Below the pieces are notes generated by a model. It was not told the DNA's origin. It saw only the letters and a program-made list of their open reading frames with translations, and ran no database searches. This document shows, one piece after another, positions 1 to 9,266 of a stretch of 64,000 bases of DNA (its first letter is position 1; each line of letters starts with the position of its first letter). Position numbers and translations under genes: made by a program. The DNA comes from Dongia deserti. Lineage in GTDB: Bacteria; Pseudomonadota; Alphaproteobacteria; Dongiales; Dongiaceae. The stretch lies in the NCBI RefSeq assembly GCF_003574735.1, contig NZ_QORW01000018.1:56602-120601 (forward strand), read 5' to 3'.

Positions 1-97
1 CGGCCGCATCGTGATGCGCGAGGATGAGCTGATCGGATCGCCCATTGGCGCGCCGGTGCGGTTCCAGGAAACCCTACAGCAGGAGGATGCGGCATGA
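1..97 (+). CDS. C-terminal end of an acyl-CoA-related CDS, possibly CaiB/BaiF CoA-transferase (5' truncated)
   Basis: An open frame enters from the left edge and stops at the TGA at 95-97, overlapping the start codon of the thiolase gene (ATGA). About 31 residues are visible, ending in PVRFQETLQQEDAA. The overlap implies translational coupling with the thiolase, so a CoA-ester enzyme is expected. The 'GAPVRF' tail resembles the end of class III CoA-transferases, but the piece is too short to assign a family with confidence. Confidence 0.4.
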   Translation, partial: GRIVMREDELIGSPIGAPVRFQETLQQEDAA

Positions 98-1263
98 CGG
101 GCACCTCGATCATCGGCTGGGCGCATCTGCCGTTCGGCAAGCATGCCGACCGCGACATCGAAAGCATGATGGTGGAAGCGGGCGCCGCCGCGCTGAAGCA
201 TGCGGGCGTCGCGCCCAAGGATGTGGATGCGATCTTCGTCGGCCATTTCAATGCCGGCTTCTCGGCCCAGGATTTTCCGTCCTCGCTCAGCTTCGGCATC
301 GATCCCGCTCTGCGCTTCAAGCCGGCTACGCGCGTGGAGAACGCCTGCGCAACCGGCTCCGCCGCCGTGCATCAGGGCATCAAGGAGATCGCCGCCAAGC
401 AGGCGCGCATCGTTCTGGTGATCGGCGTCGAGCATATGACCGCGAACGACAACGCCGCCATCGGCCGCAACCTCCTGAAAGCGAGCTACGTAAAGGAGGA
501 GGCCGACATACCCGGCGGCTTCGCTGGCGTGTTCGGCCGGATTGCGGAGCTCTATTTCCAGCGCCATGGCGACCAGTCCGACGCGCTGGCGCGTATCGCG
601 GCCAAGAACCACCGCAACGGCGTCGACAATCCGTACGCCCAGATGCGCAAGGACCTCGGCTACGATTTCTGCCGGAACGTCTCGGACAAGAACCCGCTGG
701 TCGCCGGCCCGCTCAAGCGCACCGATTGCTCGCTGGTATCGGATGGCGCTGCGGCACTGGTGCTCGCGGATTTGGGTACCGCGCTCGCCGCCGACCGCGC
801 GGTGCTGATCCGCAGCGCAGCGCAGGTCAACGATTTCCTCCCCATGCGCGCCCGCGACATCGTGCAGTTCGAAGGCTGCTCGCAGGCCTGGTCGCGCGCG
901 CTCGCGAAAGCGAAGCTCACGCTCGATGATCTGAGCTTCGTCGAGACCCACGATTGCTTCACGATCGCCGAGCTCATCGAATACGAGGCAATGGGCCTGA
1001 CGAAACCAGGCGAGGGCGCCCGCGCCATCGACGAAGGCTGGACAGAGAAGGACGGCAAGCTCCCAATCAACCGCTCCGGCGGCCTCAAGGCCAAGGGCCA
1101 CCCGATCGGCGCCACTGGCGTCTCCATGCACGTGCTCACCGCCATGCAGCTCAAAGGCGAAGCCGGCGCCATGCAGCTCAAGAACCTCAAGCTCGGCGGC
1201 ATCTTCAACATGGGCGGCGCCGCGGTGGCGAATTACGTCAGTATTCTGGAGCCGCTGCGCTAG
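94..1263 (+). CDS. Thiolase family protein (acetyl-CoA acetyltransferase / SCP2-type thiolase)
   Basis: A 389-residue thiolase-fold protein, the usual length for the family. The nucleophilic cysteine lies in VENACATGSAA (Cys85), and the substrate-binding GHPIGATG motif is near residue 335. The second catalytic cysteine of classical degradative thiolases (C-terminal CxGGG) is absent: the C-terminus reads FNMGGAA. Residues near 288 read THDCFT. Both features are typical of the SCP2/thiolase-like subgroup rather than PhaA or FadA. It probably performs thiolytic cleavage or condensation of acyl-CoA; the substrate is unknown. The start overlaps the stop of an upstream frame. A diverged second copy of its last 31 codons lies at 3421-3513. 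Confidence 0.85.
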   Translation: MTGTSIIGWAHLPFGKHADRDIESMMVEAGAAALKHAGVAPKDVDAIFVGHFNAGFSAQDFPSSLSFGIDPALRFKPATRVENACATGSAAVHQGIKEIAAKQARIVLVIGVEHMTANDNAAIGRNLLKASYVKEEADIPGGFAGVFGRIAELYFQRHGDQSDALARIAAKNHRNGVDNPYAQMRKDLGYDFCRNVSDKNPLVAGPLKRTDCSLVSDGAAALVLADLGTALAADRAVLIRSAAQVNDFLPMRARDIVQFEGCSQAWSRALAKAKLTLDDLSFVETHDCFTIAELIEYEAMGLTKPGEGARAIDEGWTEKDGKLPINRSGGLKAKGHPIGATGVSMHVLTAMQLKGEAGAMQLKNLKLGGIFNMGGAAVANYVSILEPLR

Positions 1264-1266
1264 CGG

Positions 1267-2280
1267 TCAATCGCGGAAGAGGGCTGCGATCTCTGACATC
1301 TGATCAGCTGTCAGGGGGCCGAATTCCATGGCGCCAACATTTTCTTCGATCTGGGCAACTGTCCTGGCACCGGGGATGGGAATTGTGCAGGCACTGCGTG
1401 CCCAAATCCATGCCAGTGCACCCTGAGCCAGGGTGCGGCCGCTTGAGCTTAGGATCTCTTTGACCGCCTCGAGCGCTGCGTGCCATTCCCGCGATGTGCT
1501 CCCGCCCTCTTTGAAGTAGCGGAGCCATGCTGGTGGCCTGCTGCGGATATCGTCCGCGGGAAGGTGACTGGCAGGTGAGTATTTTCCGGTCAGGAATCCC
1601 ATGGCCAGCGGAAGGCGGACGATGCCAGCGAAACCGCGGGACTCACAGATCTCAACGATCTGAGGGGAGTCTTCAAACACGTTCATATCGAATTGGACGG
1701 CCGTGGCGGCGGGGCGGTCCGCAAATGCCGCCGCACAGACAGGATTATCTGTGCTCCAGCCATAGTAGCGGACTAGACCCTCCCGACACAGGTCATCAAG
1801 AGTGTCCGCCACGATTGCAGCCTGATCGAGGGGGAGTTCGCCGATGTGCAATTGATAAAGGTCGATCCAGTCGGTTTGAAGTCGCTTCAACGAAGCGTAG
1901 CAGGCTTCACGAATGTAGCTTGGGGACGCATTGGTTCCCGTAAGTTCCCGGCGATCCTCGTCATAAGTATTGCCGAACTTCGTGCAAATCAGCACGCGGT
2001 CACGCACATCTTTGAGGGCCTCTCCGACAATCCGCTCGCCGTGACCGGTTCCGTAGGCATCCGCTGTGTCGAACAGCGTGATGCCAAGCTCAGCAGCCCT
2101 TCGCAGGGTCTGAATTGAGATCCTGTCGTCCGTCTCGCCGTACCCCAGCGGAGCGCCCAACGGATATCGACACCCAACGCCGCTAAAGAACGGCCCTCCG
2201 ATGGCCCAGGTGCCCACGCCTAAGGGGCCGGTCACAAGCCCCGACCGGCCAAGCCGACGCATGCGAAAGTCATCACTCAT
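1267..2280 (-). CDS. Aldo/keto reductase
   Basis: A 337-residue NAD(P)H-dependent aldo/keto reductase. The catalytic tetrad is visible: Asp71 and Tyr76 in DTADAYG, Lys101 in ICTKFG and His145 in LYQLHIG. The C-terminal half carries the cofactor-binding IPIPGART region. An insert around residues 31-48 (FFSGVGCRYPLGAP) is unusual. The start is the ATG preceded by AAGGAAAG. It converges on the thiolase with only 3 bp between them and diverges from the LysR gene at 2400, which is the likely regulator. Base composition looks less GC-rich than the flanks, and the AKR-LysR pair sits between two thiolase 3' ends, suggesting acquisition. Confidence 0.88.
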   Translation of the reverse strand: MSDDFRMRRLGRSGLVTGPLGVGTWAIGGPFFSGVGCRYPLGAPLGYGETDDRISIQTLRRAAELGITLFDTADAYGTGHGERIVGEALKDVRDRVLICTKFGNTYDEDRRELTGTNASPSYIREACYASLKRLQTDWIDLYQLHIGELPLDQAAIVADTLDDLCREGLVRYYGWSTDNPVCAAAFADRPAATAVQFDMNVFEDSPQIVEICESRGFAGIVRLPLAMGFLTGKYSPASHLPADDIRSRPPAWLRYFKEGGSTSREWHAALEAVKEILSSSGRTLAQGALAWIWARSACTIPIPGARTVAQIEENVGAMEFGPLTADQMSEIAALFRD

Positions 2281-2399
2281 GGCTTACTTTCCTTGTAGGT
2301 TGCGGGGAACGGCATCACAAATGAAACAATCAGCACCCAATCTCAAAATAGCGCGTAGAATGCTTGAGTTTTTAGCGAAAATCGCGGAACGGCCATTTC

Positions 2400-3359
2400 A
2401 TGAATGAAACGATCCAGTGGGATGATCTGCGTCTGTTTATTGCCGTGGCACGCGCTGGCGGGCTTGCCGGCGCGGCGAGGGCGGTGGGCGTCAGCCCCCC
2501 GACTTTGGGCCGCAGGATGACAGCGCTGGAGCAATCCCTGGGCCGACAGCTGTTCGTGCGTCAGCGCGACGGTTACGAACTGACGAGCGGAGGCAAGGAC
2601 CTTCTGCGCCTCGCCGAGGCACTTGAGTTGGATGCGCTGAAAATCGATCGTTGGCGTACCTCGAACGGGATCGGCTCCGTCATCAGGATCGCGGCGGGGG
2701 CGTGGACCAGCGCATTTCTCGCGCGCCATATGAGTGAACTCGTTGACGACGACGAGGATACACAGATCGAGCTTGTGACTAGTACAAGCCCCGCGGACCT
2801 GCTGCGGCGCGAGGCAAATCTCGGGCTCCGGAATCGGCGGCCGGAGCTTCCCGGTTTGGCTGGCTACAAGCTAACGCGCGTGGCTTTTGCCGTGTATGGC
2901 GGGCGAGCTTATGTGGAGGAGAAAGAGGGCGCCGCTGATCACAGGAGATTCAAGACGTGCCGGTGGATCGCTTTTTCGCCTCCTGGACCCAAGACGCCGT
3001 CGGCGGTATGGCTCGACGAACATCTCGCGCGAGCCCCTGTGTTGCGATGTAGGTCAGCGCAGGAGGTGCTGGAGGCTGCCAGCAGCGGTTTTGGTCTGTG
3101 CGTCCTCCCATGTTTCATCGGAGATGCGTGTGGCGACCTGAGTCGGGCCTCGGGCAACATTGACGAGCTGGAGCATGATCAATGGCTGGCGAGTCACGAC
3201 GAGGACCGGCAGCAAAGGCACATTCGGCGGGTCAGTAAGAGACTCCAAATCCTGATGAAGACCCATCGGAACCTCTTCATAGGTCTGCATAGTGCTGATC
3301 CGTCGAAGCTCCCATCAGAGAACGTAGTGCGGAGGCGGCCTACAAGGGTAGAGCGATAA
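2400..3359 (+). CDS. LysR-family transcriptional regulator
   Basis: 319 residues with an N-terminal LysR-type winged helix (residues about 7-65: WDDLRLFIAVARAGGLAGAA, then SPPTLGRRMTALEQSLG) and a substrate-binding domain. The C-terminal about 25 residues are Arg-rich and atypical. It is divergent from the aldo/keto reductase across a 119-bp intergenic region, the standard layout for a LysR regulator and its target. The helix-turn-helix is clear. The inducer is unknown. Confidence 0.85.
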   Translation: MNETIQWDDLRLFIAVARAGGLAGAARAVGVSPPTLGRRMTALEQSLGRQLFVRQRDGYELTSGGKDLLRLAEALELDALKIDRWRTSNGIGSVIRIAAGAWTSAFLARHMSELVDDDEDTQIELVTSTSPADLLRREANLGLRNRRPELPGLAGYKLTRVAFAVYGGRAYVEEKEGAADHRRFKTCRWIAFSPPGPKTPSAVWLDEHLARAPVLRCRSAQEVLEAASSGFGLCVLPCFIGDACGDLSRASGNIDELEHDQWLASHDEDRQQRHIRRVSKRLQILMKTHRNLFIGLHSADPSKLPSENVVRRRPTRVER

Positions 3360-3420
3360 GGGCTTGCAAATTTGCATTGGCAATTCAGGATATAGGTCGA
3401 TCAATCGTGCACGTGCGGCC

Positions 3421-3513
3421 GTGCAGCCAAAGAACGCAAAGCTCGGCGGCATCTTCAACATGGGAGGGGCCGCGGTCGCGAACTACGTGAGTATGCTGGA
3501 GCCGCTGCGGTAG
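3421..3513 (+). pseudogene. Remnant of a thiolase gene 3' end
   Basis: The 93 bases align without gaps to the last 93 bases of the thiolase gene (1171-1263), including the TAG stop, with 80 of 93 identical by my count. Most differences fall at third codon positions, and the encoded KLGGIFNMGGAAVANYVS segment is identical. This is the tail of a related but distinct thiolase rather than a recent copy. No upstream thiolase coding sequence is present. The remnant marks one edge of the aldo/keto reductase-LysR segment. Confidence 0.8.
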
Positions 3514-3544
3514 CCGGCGTCCTTTCGAACAGATTGGAGAGGAT

Positions 3545-3913
3545 ATGAGCCAAGCGAGTTCACAAGCTCATGCCTTCTACAAGGACATCGCGACATCGCG
3601 CCATGTTTGGGGAATTCGGGATAGCGGTGGAATTCCAGCACCTAAAGGTGACGGCGGCAAGCGGGTGATGCCCTTCTGGTCCTCTCTGGGCCGGGTTGAG
3701 ACGATCATCAAGACTGTGCCTGCTTATGCCGGCTTTGAGCCGTTCGAACTGAACTGGGACGAGTTCCGAGACGAATGGTTAGCCGGTTTGGAACGTGACG
3801 GCTTGCTTGTCGGTGTAAACTGGAGCGGTCCGCGGGCCGTCGGATTTGATGTCGAACCCAAGTCTGTCCGACTTGCGGTCGAGGCGTACATCGAAGACCA
3901 GGAGACGAGTTAA
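3545..3913 (+). CDS. DUF2750 domain-containing protein
   Basis: A 122-residue soluble protein that spans essentially one domain. It resembles the DUF2750 family: an N-terminal SQASSQAHAFYKDI helix, VWGIRDSGGIPAP, MPFWSSLGRVE, a GFEPFELNWDEF block and DGLLVGVNWSGPRA. Family members lack an established biochemical function. The start has GGAG 4-8 bases upstream (TTGGAGAGGATATG). It follows the thiolase remnant and ends 31 bp before acuI. It may belong to the same acquired segment as the LysR gene. Confidence 0.8.
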   Translation: MSQASSQAHAFYKDIATSRHVWGIRDSGGIPAPKGDGGKRVMPFWSSLGRVETIIKTVPAYAGFEPFELNWDEFRDEWLAGLERDGLLVGVNWSGPRAVGFDVEPKSVRLAVEAYIEDQETS

Positions 3914-3944
3914 GCTCGCCTCCAATTCAGGAGCTATCCTGCCC

Positions 3945-4931
3945 ATGTTCAAAGCCCTTCTGCTGACCGAGAAAGATGGCAAGGTTTCATCGCAGATCAC
4001 GCAGCTTGACGAGGAGCGGCTGCCGGACGGCGATGTCACGGTGCGCGTGCAATATTCCACGCTGAACTACAAGGACGGGCTGATCCTCAACGGGCTCGGG
4101 CGGCTGGTGCGCAATTACCCGCATGTGCCCGGCGTCGATTTCGCGGGCGTGGTCGAGGCCTCGCAGCACCCGCGGTTCAAGTTGAACGACAATGTCATCC
4201 TTACCGGCTGGCGGGTGGGCGAGGTGCATTGGGGCGGTTATGCCGAGCGTGCGCGGGTGCGCGGCGATTGGCTGGTGAAGCTGCCGGCGGATCTGACCGC
4301 CCGCAACGCGATGGCGATCGGCACGGCCGGCTTCACCGCCATGCTTTGTGTGATGGCACTTGAGGCGCACGGCCTGACGCCGAAATCCGGCGACGTGCTG
4401 GTGACGGGTGCTGCCGGAGGTGTTGGCAGCGTTGCGGTCGCGATCCTGGCGAAGCTCGGCTATCGCGTGGTCGCGTCGACCGGCCGTGCCGACACGCATC
4501 AGTATCTGAAGGACCTTGGCGCGGCGGAGATCATCGACCGCGCCACCATCGCACAACCCTCGGGCAAGCCACTGGAAGGCGAGCGCTGGGCCGGCTGCAT
4601 CGATTCCGTCGGCGGCTCGACGCTCGCGGCCGTGCTGCCGCAGATGAAATACCGCGCGAGCATCGCCGCCTGCGGCCTCGCCGGCGGCAACAAGCTGGAG
4701 ACGACTGTCATTCCCTTCATCATCCGCGGCGTGAAGTTACTCGGGGTCGATTCCGTCATGAGCCCGCCGGACGAGCGCTGGGAAGCCTGGACCCGCCTCA
4801 CGCGCGACCTGCCGGCGGAAAAACTGGACTCGATGATCGTGCCGGCCAAGCTCGAAGACCTGCCCGCGCTCTCCAAGCAGATCCTCGAAGGCAAGATCCG
4901 CGGCCGCGTGGTCGTATCGATCGGGGCTTAG
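3945..4931 (+). CDS. acuI: Acrylyl-CoA reductase / quinone oxidoreductase, YhdH-AcuI type
   Basis: A 328-residue medium-chain dehydrogenase/reductase lacking the zinc-ligand cysteines, as in the YhdH/YhfP/AcuI branch. The N-terminal MFKALLLTEKDG and STLNYKDGL are family signatures. The Rossmann motif is VTGAAGGVGSVA at about residue 150. Known members reduce acrylyl-CoA to propionyl-CoA with NADPH. I chose the ATG at 3945, with CAGGAG 12 bases upstream, over an upstream in-frame ATG that lies inside the DUF2750 gene. Proximity to a thiolase and a thioesterase fits short-chain acyl-CoA metabolism. The precise substrate is inferred from family membership. Confidence 0.85.
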   Translation: MFKALLLTEKDGKVSSQITQLDEERLPDGDVTVRVQYSTLNYKDGLILNGLGRLVRNYPHVPGVDFAGVVEASQHPRFKLNDNVILTGWRVGEVHWGGYAERARVRGDWLVKLPADLTARNAMAIGTAGFTAMLCVMALEAHGLTPKSGDVLVTGAAGGVGSVAVAILAKLGYRVVASTGRADTHQYLKDLGAAEIIDRATIAQPSGKPLEGERWAGCIDSVGGSTLAAVLPQMKYRASIAACGLAGGNKLETTVIPFIIRGVKLLGVDSVMSPPDERWEAWTRLTRDLPAEKLDSMIVPAKLEDLPALSKQILEGKIRGRVVVSIGA

Positions 4932-4968
4932 TTTTCTCCCTTCAGGCACAGTTCCGGGAAGGTGATCA

Positions 4969-5367
4969 ATGACCGAGGCGAAGGCGCCCGAAATTCTGCC
5001 GAGTTCCGAGCCCGCCTTGCGGGCGATTGCGATGCCGGCAGACGCAAACCCGCACGGCGACATCTTTGGAGGCTGGCTGCTTTCCCAGATGGATCTCGCT
5101 GGCAGCACTGTGGCGGTCCGGCGTGCCAAGTCGCGCGTGGCCACTGTCGCCGTTACCACCATGACCTTCCGCAAGCCGGTCTTCGTCGGCGACGAAGTCA
5201 GCTGCTACGCTGAAATCACCAAGGTCGGAACAACGTCAGTCACCGTGAGAATCGAGAGTTGGGTCCGCCGTGGAATCAGCGGCGAGGCCGTAAAAGTGAC
5301 CGAAGGCGTGTTCACCTATGTCGCCATCGATCCTGAGCGGCGTCCTTCGGCAATAGCCAGGGAATGA
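4969..5367 (+). CDS. Acyl-CoA thioesterase, YciA-like hotdog fold
   Basis: 132 residues with the hotdog acyl-CoA hydrolase signature NPHGDIFGGWLLSQMD, whose Asp is the expected catalytic residue, followed by VTTMTFRKPVFVGDEV. Length and layout match YciA-type thioesterases, which hydrolyse short to medium acyl-CoAs in the cytoplasm. The start is preceded by GGGAAGG. It lies 37 bp after acuI on the same strand and is probably co-transcribed. Confidence 0.88.
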   Translation: MTEAKAPEILPSSEPALRAIAMPADANPHGDIFGGWLLSQMDLAGSTVAVRRAKSRVATVAVTTMTFRKPVFVGDEVSCYAEITKVGTTSVTVRIESWVRRGISGEAVKVTEGVFTYVAIDPERRPSAIARE

Positions 5368-5416
5368 ATGTCTCGCGACGGCGCTCGCGTCGCAGGTTCG
5401 TCCCCGCCAGTGCGCG

Positions 5417-7756
5417 CTATTTCCGCGGCGTAAAGCCCGCCTTGCTGAGCGCCGCCGCCAACGCATTGTCGGGAGCCTTCGCCGCGCCGGCCTTCGGCTT
5501 GTCCATCATGTGCTGCCGGTCGCGCTGCGACAGCGGACGTTCACCGGATCTCCCAGCTGCCGTCGTCGGTCGCCCACTGGCCTCGTCACGCAGCCGCATG
5601 GTGAGGGAGATGCGCTTGCGCTTGAGGTCGACCTCCAGCACCTTGACCTTCACGATGTCGCCGGGCTTCACGACTTCGCGCGGATCCTTCACGAACCGGT
5701 CGGCCAAGACAGAGACATGCACCAGCCCGTCCTGATGAACCCCGATATCGACGAAGGCACCGAAATTGGCGACGTTGGTTACCACGCCTTCCAGCAGCAT
5801 GCCGGGTGTGAGGTCCTTCATCTCCTCGACACCGTCCTTGAAGCTCGCCGTCTTGAATTCCGGCCTCGGATCACGACCGGGCTTCTCCAGCTCCTTCAAG
5901 ATATCGGTCACCGTCGGTGCGCCGAACTGTTCGTCCGCGAACTCTTCGGGTCTGAGGCTGCGCAGCACGCTCGCATCGCCGATCACCGCGCGGATCTCGG
6001 ACTTCAGATGAGTCAGGATGCGGCGCACCACCGGATAGCTTTCCGGATGCACGGCGGACGAATCGAGCGGATTGTCGCCATCTCGAATACGCAGGAAGCC
6101 GGCGCATTGTTCGAACGCCTTGGGACCGAGGCGTGACACCTTCAATAGTTCCTGGCGCGACCGGAACGGGCCGTTCTGGTCGCGATGCGCGACGATGTTC
6201 TGAGCGAGCCCGTCGTTGAGACCCGAAACCCGCGCCAGCAGCTTGGCCGACGCCAGATTGACGTCGACGCCGACGGCGTTAACGCAATCCTCCACCACCA
6301 CGTCGAGCGCCTGGGACAGCTGGGTCTGATTGACGTCGTGCTGGTACTGGCCCACGCCGATCGACTTCGGGTCGATCTTGACCAGCTCCGCCAGCGGGTC
6401 CTGCAGGCGCCGCGCGATCGAGACCGCGCCGCGCAGCGACACGTCGAGCGACGGGAGCTCCTTGGACGCATACTCCGAGGCCGAATAGACCGACGCGCCG
6501 GCTTCGGACACGACGATCTTGGTCAGCTTCAGCTGCGGATGCAGCTTGATCAGCTCGGCCGCCAGCCGGTCGGTTTCGCGCGACGCCGTACCGTTGCCGA
6601 TGGCGACCAGCTCGGCCTGGTGACGCGCCGCCAGGGCGGCCAGGATCGCGATGGACTCGTCCCAGCGCCGCTGCGGCTCGTGTGGATAAATCGTCGCCGT
6701 CTCCAGCACCTTGCCGGTGGCGGCGAGCACGGCGACCTTCACTCCCGTCCGCAGGCCCGGGTCAAGACCGATGGTGGCCCGGCCGCCGGCGGGCGCCGCC
6801 ATGAGGATGTCCTTCAGGTTCGCGGCGAACACCCGCACCGCCTCGGTCTCCGCCTGCTGGCGCAGCCGCGTCATGAGCTCGACGTCGATATGCAGGCGCA
6901 GTTTCACGCGCCAGGTCCAGCGCACAACCTCCTGCAGCCATGAATCTGCCGGCCGGTTGCGGTCGACGATGCCGAAGCGTGCTGCGATCTGCCTTTCGCA
7001 CGGGCCCAGTTCTTTGCTTTTCGGCTCCTCATCCAGCACCAGGGCCAGCGACAGCACCTCCTCGTTGCGGCCGCGCAGCAACGCGAGGGCACGGTGCGAC
7101 GGAATCTTCGCGATTGGCTCCGATGCATCGAAGTAATCGGAGAACTTGGCGCCCGCCTCCGCCTTTCCTTCCACCAGCTTGGAGGTGAGCCGTGCGTGGC
7201 TCCAGACATATTCGCGCAGCGCACCGACCAGATCGGCGTCCTCGGCAAAACGCTCCATCAAGATCTGCATCGCGCCATCGAGCGCCGCCTTCGCGTCAGC
7301 GACGCCCTTGTCGGCGTTGACGAAAGCCAGAGCCTCACTCTCCGAGGAGCGCGTCGGATCGCCCAGGAGCAGGTCGGCAAGCGGTTCCAGGCCGGCTTCG
7401 CGCGCAATCTGCGCCTTGGTGCGGCGCTTGGGCTTGAACGGCAGATAGAGATCCTCCAGCCGCGCCTTGGAATCCGCCGCCTCGATCTGCTCGCGCACCT
7501 CGGGCGACAGCTTGCCTTGCTCCTCGATGCTCTTGAAGATCGCGGTGCGACGATCTTCCATCTCTCGCAGATATTTGAGGCGCTCATCGAGCGTGCGCAG
7601 CTGCGTGTCGTCGAGCCCGCCGGTCGCCTCCTTACGGTAGCGCGCGACGAACGGCACGGTCGATCCGCCATCGAACAGCTCGATGGCGGAGGCAACCTGT
7701 GTCTCGCGCACGTTCAGTTCCTGCGCGATGCGCGAGGCAATGGAGAGAATCGACAA
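5417..7756 (-). CDS. tex: Tex family RNA-binding protein (YqgF and S1 domains)
   Basis: A homologue of the conserved Tex/YhgF protein. The order is: N-terminal helical domain ([27 protein letters not shown]), a YqgF/RNase H-like domain ([17 protein letters not shown]), helix-hairpin-helix segments ([30 protein letters not shown]) and a C-terminal S1 domain ([20 protein letters not shown]). Tex proteins bind nucleic acid and influence transcription and stress tolerance. No ATG exists near the 5' end. I prefer the TTG at 7756, where homology begins (779 aa); a GTG at 7819 would add 21 unrelated residues. It converges on the thioesterase gene. Confidence 0.92.
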   Translation of the reverse strand: MSILSIASRIAQELNVRETQVASAIELFDGGSTVPFVARYRKEATGGLDDTQLRTLDERLKYLREMEDRRTAIFKSIEEQGKLSPEVREQIEAADSKARLEDLYLPFKPKRRTKAQIAREAGLEPLADLLLGDPTRSSESEALAFVNADKGVADAKAALDGAMQILMERFAEDADLVGALREYVWSHARLTSKLVEGKAEAGAKFSDYFDASEPIAKIPSHRALALLRGRNEEVLSLALVLDEEPKSKELGPCERQIAARFGIVDRNRPADSWLQEVVRWTWRVKLRLHIDVELMTRLRQQAETEAVRVFAANLKDILMAAPAGGRATIGLDPGLRTGVKVAVLAATGKVLETATIYPHEPQRRWDESIAILAALAARHQAELVAIGNGTASRETDRLAAELIKLHPQLKLTKIVVSEAGASVYSASEYASKELPSLDVSLRGAVSIARRLQDPLAELVKIDPKSIGVGQYQHDVNQTQLSQALDVVVEDCVNAVGVDVNLASAKLLARVSGLNDGLAQNIVAHRDQNGPFRSRQELLKVSRLGPKAFEQCAGFLRIRDGDNPLDSSAVHPESYPVVRRILTHLKSEIRAVIGDASVLRSLRPEEFADEQFGAPTVTDILKELEKPGRDPRPEFKTASFKDGVEEMKDLTPGMLLEGVVTNVANFGAFVDIGVHQDGLVHVSVLADRFVKDPREVVKPGDIVKVKVLEVDLKRKRISLTMRLRDEASGRPTTAAGRSGERPLSQRDRQHMMDKPKAGAAKAPDNALAAALSKAGFTPRK

Positions 7757-7873
7757 GGAAACACCTGTGCGACATGCCGGAGCGAAGAGCGGTCGCTCTT
7801 CTAGCTTGGCACTGGGCACGGCTCAAGGCCAAAGGGCGATTGACAAGCCGCAAGCTTGCCCTCTCGGCGTCCG

Positions 7874-8560
7874 CTAACCCAGCTCCGCCGAGCCCGTGAT
7901 GCGGTATAGCCGCTTCACCTGCGGGGCCGACAGCTTCTGCTCCTGATCCGGATTGAAGCGGCGCACGAAGATGCTGTCGTGGGTGCGGCGCAGGAACTGG
8001 CGGATTTGGCCGCGGCCGTCCGCCATCTCGATCGCGACGAAGCAATTGGGCGTGATGGGGCGGTTGGGGTTGACGAACAGGAGCTCGCCCGCGAAGTAGC
8101 GCGGCTGCATGCTGTCGCCATCGGCATAGAGCGCGAAGGCGTTGGCGACGCCGCGCAGGTTGGCGGGCCGCTCCACGAATTCCTTGGCGTCGCCCTCGAT
8201 GAACCAGAAGCCATCCGATCCTTCGCGGAAAGCGCTCTGGACGGGCAGGTCACGCTGACCGGCCGAAGCGTTCAGCGAGACGGGGCGCACGACGGCGGCC
8301 CCGGCGCGCGGCGGGATGGTCTGGCTGCCCTCTAGTCCGGCGAGCTGCAGAACGGCACCGGCCTGCACGCCTTGCCGCACAAACATGTCCTCCAGCGCAC
8401 GGGCGAGCTCGAACGGCAGGTATTTGCGCTTGTAACGATCCTCGTAGTGCTGATAGCGCGTCAGGCTCCAGCCCAGGGCGTCGCTGACCGATCGCATGGT
8501 CAGGCCCGCCTGCTCCCGCAGCTCCTTCAGCCGCCGCGCGACTTCCGAGACTTCCGACAT
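7874..8560 (-). CDS. XRE-type helix-turn-helix repressor with S24/LexA-like peptidase domain
   Basis: 228 residues. An N-terminal HTH_3 domain (VARRLKELREQAGLTMRSVSD, with an unusual LTRYQHYEDRYKRKYLP recognition region) is joined to a LexA/CI-type S24 domain. Ser lies in YADGDSMQPRYFAGE and the general-base region in GRGQIRQFLRR. Such proteins are autoregulated repressors, often inactivated by RecA-dependent or stress-dependent self-cleavage. The ATG at 8560 is preferred over an upstream TTG. An inverted repeat lies about 35 bp upstream. No prophage genes surround it, so it is probably a chromosomal regulator. Confidence 0.83.
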   Translation of the reverse strand: MSEVSEVARRLKELREQAGLTMRSVSDALGWSLTRYQHYEDRYKRKYLPFELARALEDMFVRQGVQAGAVLQLAGLEGSQTIPPRAGAAVVRPVSLNASAGQRDLPVQSAFREGSDGFWFIEGDAKEFVERPANLRGVANAFALYADGDSMQPRYFAGELLFVNPNRPITPNCFVAIEMADGRGQIRQFLRRTHDSIFVRRFNPDQEQKLSAPQVKRLYRITGSAELG

Positions 8561-8593
8561 TCCACTCTGTCCCAACGCAAACCGCAAAGACCG

Positions 8594-8610
8594 TAACGCA
8601 CTTTACGTTA
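8594..8610. promoter_or_regulatory. Inverted repeat, candidate operator of the S24 repressor
   Basis: TAACG-N7-CGTTA is a perfect 5-bp inverted repeat. An overlapping GTAA-N6-TTAC lies at 8593-8606. It sits in the short intergenic region immediately upstream of the XRE/S24 gene, the expected place for an autoregulatory operator. Assignment is by position and symmetry only. Confidence 0.4.
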
Positions 8611-8660
8611 TTCTGGTCTGCCGTTCAACCCGGGAAGACCACGATCGAGGGGGCCAGGAC

Positions 8661-9068
8661 CTACCGCGCGGGGTCGATCAGGCTCTTCATTTCCTGGCAT
8701 TGCGGGGCGGCCTCGTTGCCGCCGGCGCATTTCTGGCGATACATCGCTTCGCCGACCGCGGGGCATTGCTTGATCGCGCTGCGCGCCAGGTCGGCAGGGT
8801 CGCCTTTGAATGGACTGCCGCCAATGCTGGCTGGCTCATTGGCCCTGATGGCGTCTTCAATCTTGAGCCGGGCTTCGTCGGTCAGGAAGGAGACCATCAC
8901 CGGCGCCATGCAGGCGCAGGCGCCCTCGAGCTGCGCCGGCTCCAGTTGATAGGCGTTCTCCGAGACGCACCGGACATAGAAGGCATCGACAACAGGATCC
9001 GCCGGCGCGGCGGTAACGGGCACCGAGCACGCCAAGATGAGTGCGCCGAGGATGCCTGGAAGCTTCAT
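8661..9068 (-). CDS. Secreted Cys-containing hypothetical protein
   Basis: 135 residues with a signal peptide (MKLPGILGALILACSVPVTA, cleavage near AAPA). The mature part contains several cysteines (VRCVSENAYQ, CACMAP, QCPAVG, KCAGG, PQCQEM), which suggests periplasmic disulfides. I do not recognise a family. The ATG at 9068 has GGAGCG upstream and places the signal peptide at the N-terminus; longer in-frame starts do not. It is transcribed divergently from dodecin. Confidence 0.65.
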   Translation of the reverse strand: MKLPGILGALILACSVPVTAAPADPVVDAFYVRCVSENAYQLEPAQLEGACACMAPVMVSFLTDEARLKIEDAIRANEPASIGGSPFKGDPADLARSAIKQCPAVGEAMYRQKCAGGNEAAPQCQEMKSLIDPAR

Positions 9069-9192
9069 GTGCGCTCCGGTTGCAAGGATCTCGGGGACCA
9101 TAGCAGGCGGATTCGGCCGCGCACAGGCGGGGCGAAAATGGCGGCAATAAGGCGCGTTCGGCCCCATTCACGCCATCTTGGGCGGCGACACA

Positions 9193-9218
9193 GGAACTCG
9201 GTGTGTGGGGCGGGGGTT
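9193..9218 (+). promoter_or_regulatory. Candidate EcfG-dependent promoter of dodecin
   Basis: GGAAC at 9193-9197 and GTT at 9216-9218 are separated by 18 bases. This fits the alphaproteobacterial general stress sigma factor pattern (GGAAC-N16/17-NGTT). It lies about 50 bp upstream of the dodecin start. Confidence 0.5.
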
Positions 9219-9266
9219 AAGGGCCTTGGGGGGAGTTCCGAAAAGAGCAGGGCCGGGAGAATCGCC

